From Leptospira montravelensis (lineage in GTDB: Bacteria; Spirochaetota; Leptospiria; Leptospirales; Leptospiraceae), in assembly GCF_004770045.1 (NCBI RefSeq), contig NZ_RQFO01000004.1:744001-808000 (forward strand): DNA of 64,000 nt, given 5' to 3'. Every line of letters begins with the position of its first letter. The stretch's first letter is position 1. A program made the translations under genes and the position numbers. Shown here piece by piece: positions 62,982 to 64,000 of the stretch. Below the pieces are notes generated by a model that did no database searches, was not told where the DNA came from, and saw only the letters and a program-made list of their open reading frames with translations.

Positions 62982-64000
62982 AAATAACGAATCAGATGAA
63001 ACTAATATCCCAAAACCAAAAACATTCAATTTTACTAATATTCCTAATCCCAATCTTAAATTTAATAGTATCTTGTACTCCCAAAATTGGAGAACAAATC
63101 AACAAACGAATTGTAGATCCCTTTGATGAAACAAAAATCCTTAATGTACATTTTGTAACTACGCGTCGGGAAATGACTGTTAAAGACAATTGTGACAGTG
63201 CGAGTTTTGGATTTATCACTGATATCAATCCACATTACGGAATCTGTTTGGTAAACATCCCTTCCAAACACATTATTGGTGATATCTCGTCGGACAATTC
63301 CCAAGACAAAAATCAATTTTTCCAATTTAAAGGCCGTATTAATACCGATGACAGAGAATTTTTAACTAAAATCAAATCTTCAGCTTCCGAGGAAGTTTTA
63401 GTTTTTGTACATGGCTTCAATGTCAACTTTGATGAAGCAGTACTTCGTGCTGGACAAATTAAATATGATCTCAAGTTTCCAGGAGAAGTGGTTGTTTATT
63501 CTTGGCCGGCTGGTGCAGATGCGGGAATCTTATCGCAGGTAATGGTAAAATCGACTTACGATTTAAATTATACAGAAGCAAAAATCAACAGGGAACCTTT
63601 TGCAAAGTTTTTAAATGATGTCACTGGACTTGGAAAAAAAATACATTTAGTAGTCCATAGTATGGGCCACCAAGTTGTTTTACCTTCTGTGGCAGCACTT
63701 GCCAAACAAGGAAAAAGTAAATTTCTATCGGAACTGATTCTCAATGCTCCTGACTTTGACAAAAATGAATTTGAACTAATATTAAGTGATTTATCAAAAT
63801 CTTCAGATAGAATCACACTCTATTGTTCTCCTGGTGACAACGCTCTCATTGCTTCACAAAAAGTAAATGGGGCTGCGCGCGCAGGTATGTGTTTTAAATA
63901 TTCCGGTGTGGATGTAATCAACGTGAACGAAGTGGATGATCCTGTTTTAGGTGTAGGTGGCCTTGGTCATGGATACTATTCTTCAAGACCTATCCTCACG
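62978..64000 (+). CDS. DUF900-type alpha/beta-hydrolase lipoprotein, 3' end outside the window
   Basis: The frame is open to the window edge, 341 residues. A signal ends LIVSCTPK (lipobox-like). EEVLVFVHGFNVNFDEA is the DUF900 oxyanion motif, VVVYSWPAGAD its next strand, and LVVHSMGHQVVLP holds the nucleophilic Ser. HGYYSS late may supply the His. It overlaps the M23 gene by four bases (ATGA). Role in the envelope unknown. Confidence 0.85.
   Translation, partial: MKITNQMKLISQNQKHSILLIFLIPILNLIVSCTPKIGEQINKRIVDPFDETKILNVHFVTTRREMTVKDNCDSASFGFITDINPHYGICLVNIPSKHIIGDISSDNSQDKNQFFQFKGRINTDDREFLTKIKSSASEEVLVFVHGFNVNFDEAVLRAGQIKYDLKFPGEVVVYSWPAGADAGILSQVMVKSTYDLNYTEAKINREPFAKFLNDVTGLGKKIHLVVHSMGHQVVLPSVAALAKQGKSKFLSELILNAPDFDKNEFELILSDLSKSSDRITLYCSPGDNALIASQKVNGAARAGMCFKYSGVDVINVNEVDDPVLGVGGLGHGYYSSRPILT

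Overview
The window looks like chromosomal DNA of a Leptospira, probably one of the free-living (saprophytic) lineages. This is inferred from content. There are many lipoproteins with loose spirochaete lipoboxes, a DUF1574 protein and a LipL45-like FecR lipoprotein (both Leptospira-typical), and a TRAP transporter with a TatT lipoprotein as known from Treponema. Flagellar FliS, a bactofilin next to an M23 peptidase, and an A+T-rich, densely packed layout on both strands fit as well. I see no rRNA, CRISPR array, prophage, insertion sequence or plasmid function. There are two tRNAs: Phe(GAA) and Leu(UAG).

Region by region. 1-8 kb: a truncated cNMP-binding protein, ruvA, a lipoprotein and a membrane TPR protein ending in a dead Mrr-like nuclease fold. 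Divergent from these is a packed operon with a minimal FtsX-type permease, its LolD-like ATPase, a ROK sugar kinase, a HIT protein and an LPG-synthase-like membrane protein. 8-19 kb: lipoproteins, a YkvA protein, a lone RND pump behind a TetR-type palindrome, a soluble hybrid histidine kinase paired with a haem-type lipoprotein, argC with a nucleosidase-like partner, and dgt. 19-25 kb: DedA, then the TatT/TRAP operon ending in a strong terminator. 25-30 kb: fliS with a coiled-coil protein and a J-domain protein; divergently purN-purH and two envelope proteins; then fsa. 30-40 kb: an HPP protein with a probable CTG start, DUF1574, an RsuA/RluB pseudouridine synthase, lipA, a FecR lipoprotein, a radical-SAM protein with unusual cysteine spacing, and a 7TM/SpoIIE phosphatase. 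40-50 kb: a divergent aminotransferase/MocR pair with a clear operator, tRNA-Phe, an alpha/beta hydrolase, coaE, SPOR, DUF2452, VanW and GT-C-like proteins. 50-64 kb: an FG-GAP lipoprotein, a repeat-like intergenic stretch, AraC/VOC, tRNA-Leu, a cNMP-cNMP-PilZ-PilZ signalling operon, ispD and lysA, a zinc-phospholipase-C-type protein, a class A PBP, and a bactofilin-M23-DUF900 run.

Most genes are housekeeping or envelope functions. The places most likely to hold something undescribed are: the TPR/Mrr-like protein beside the minimal ABC exporter; the haem-lipoprotein/hybrid-kinase pair; the CX8CX2C radical-SAM enzyme; the cNMP-PilZ operon; the FliS/coiled-coil/J-domain cluster; and the MocR operator. 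All functions are read by eye from motifs; no database search was run.
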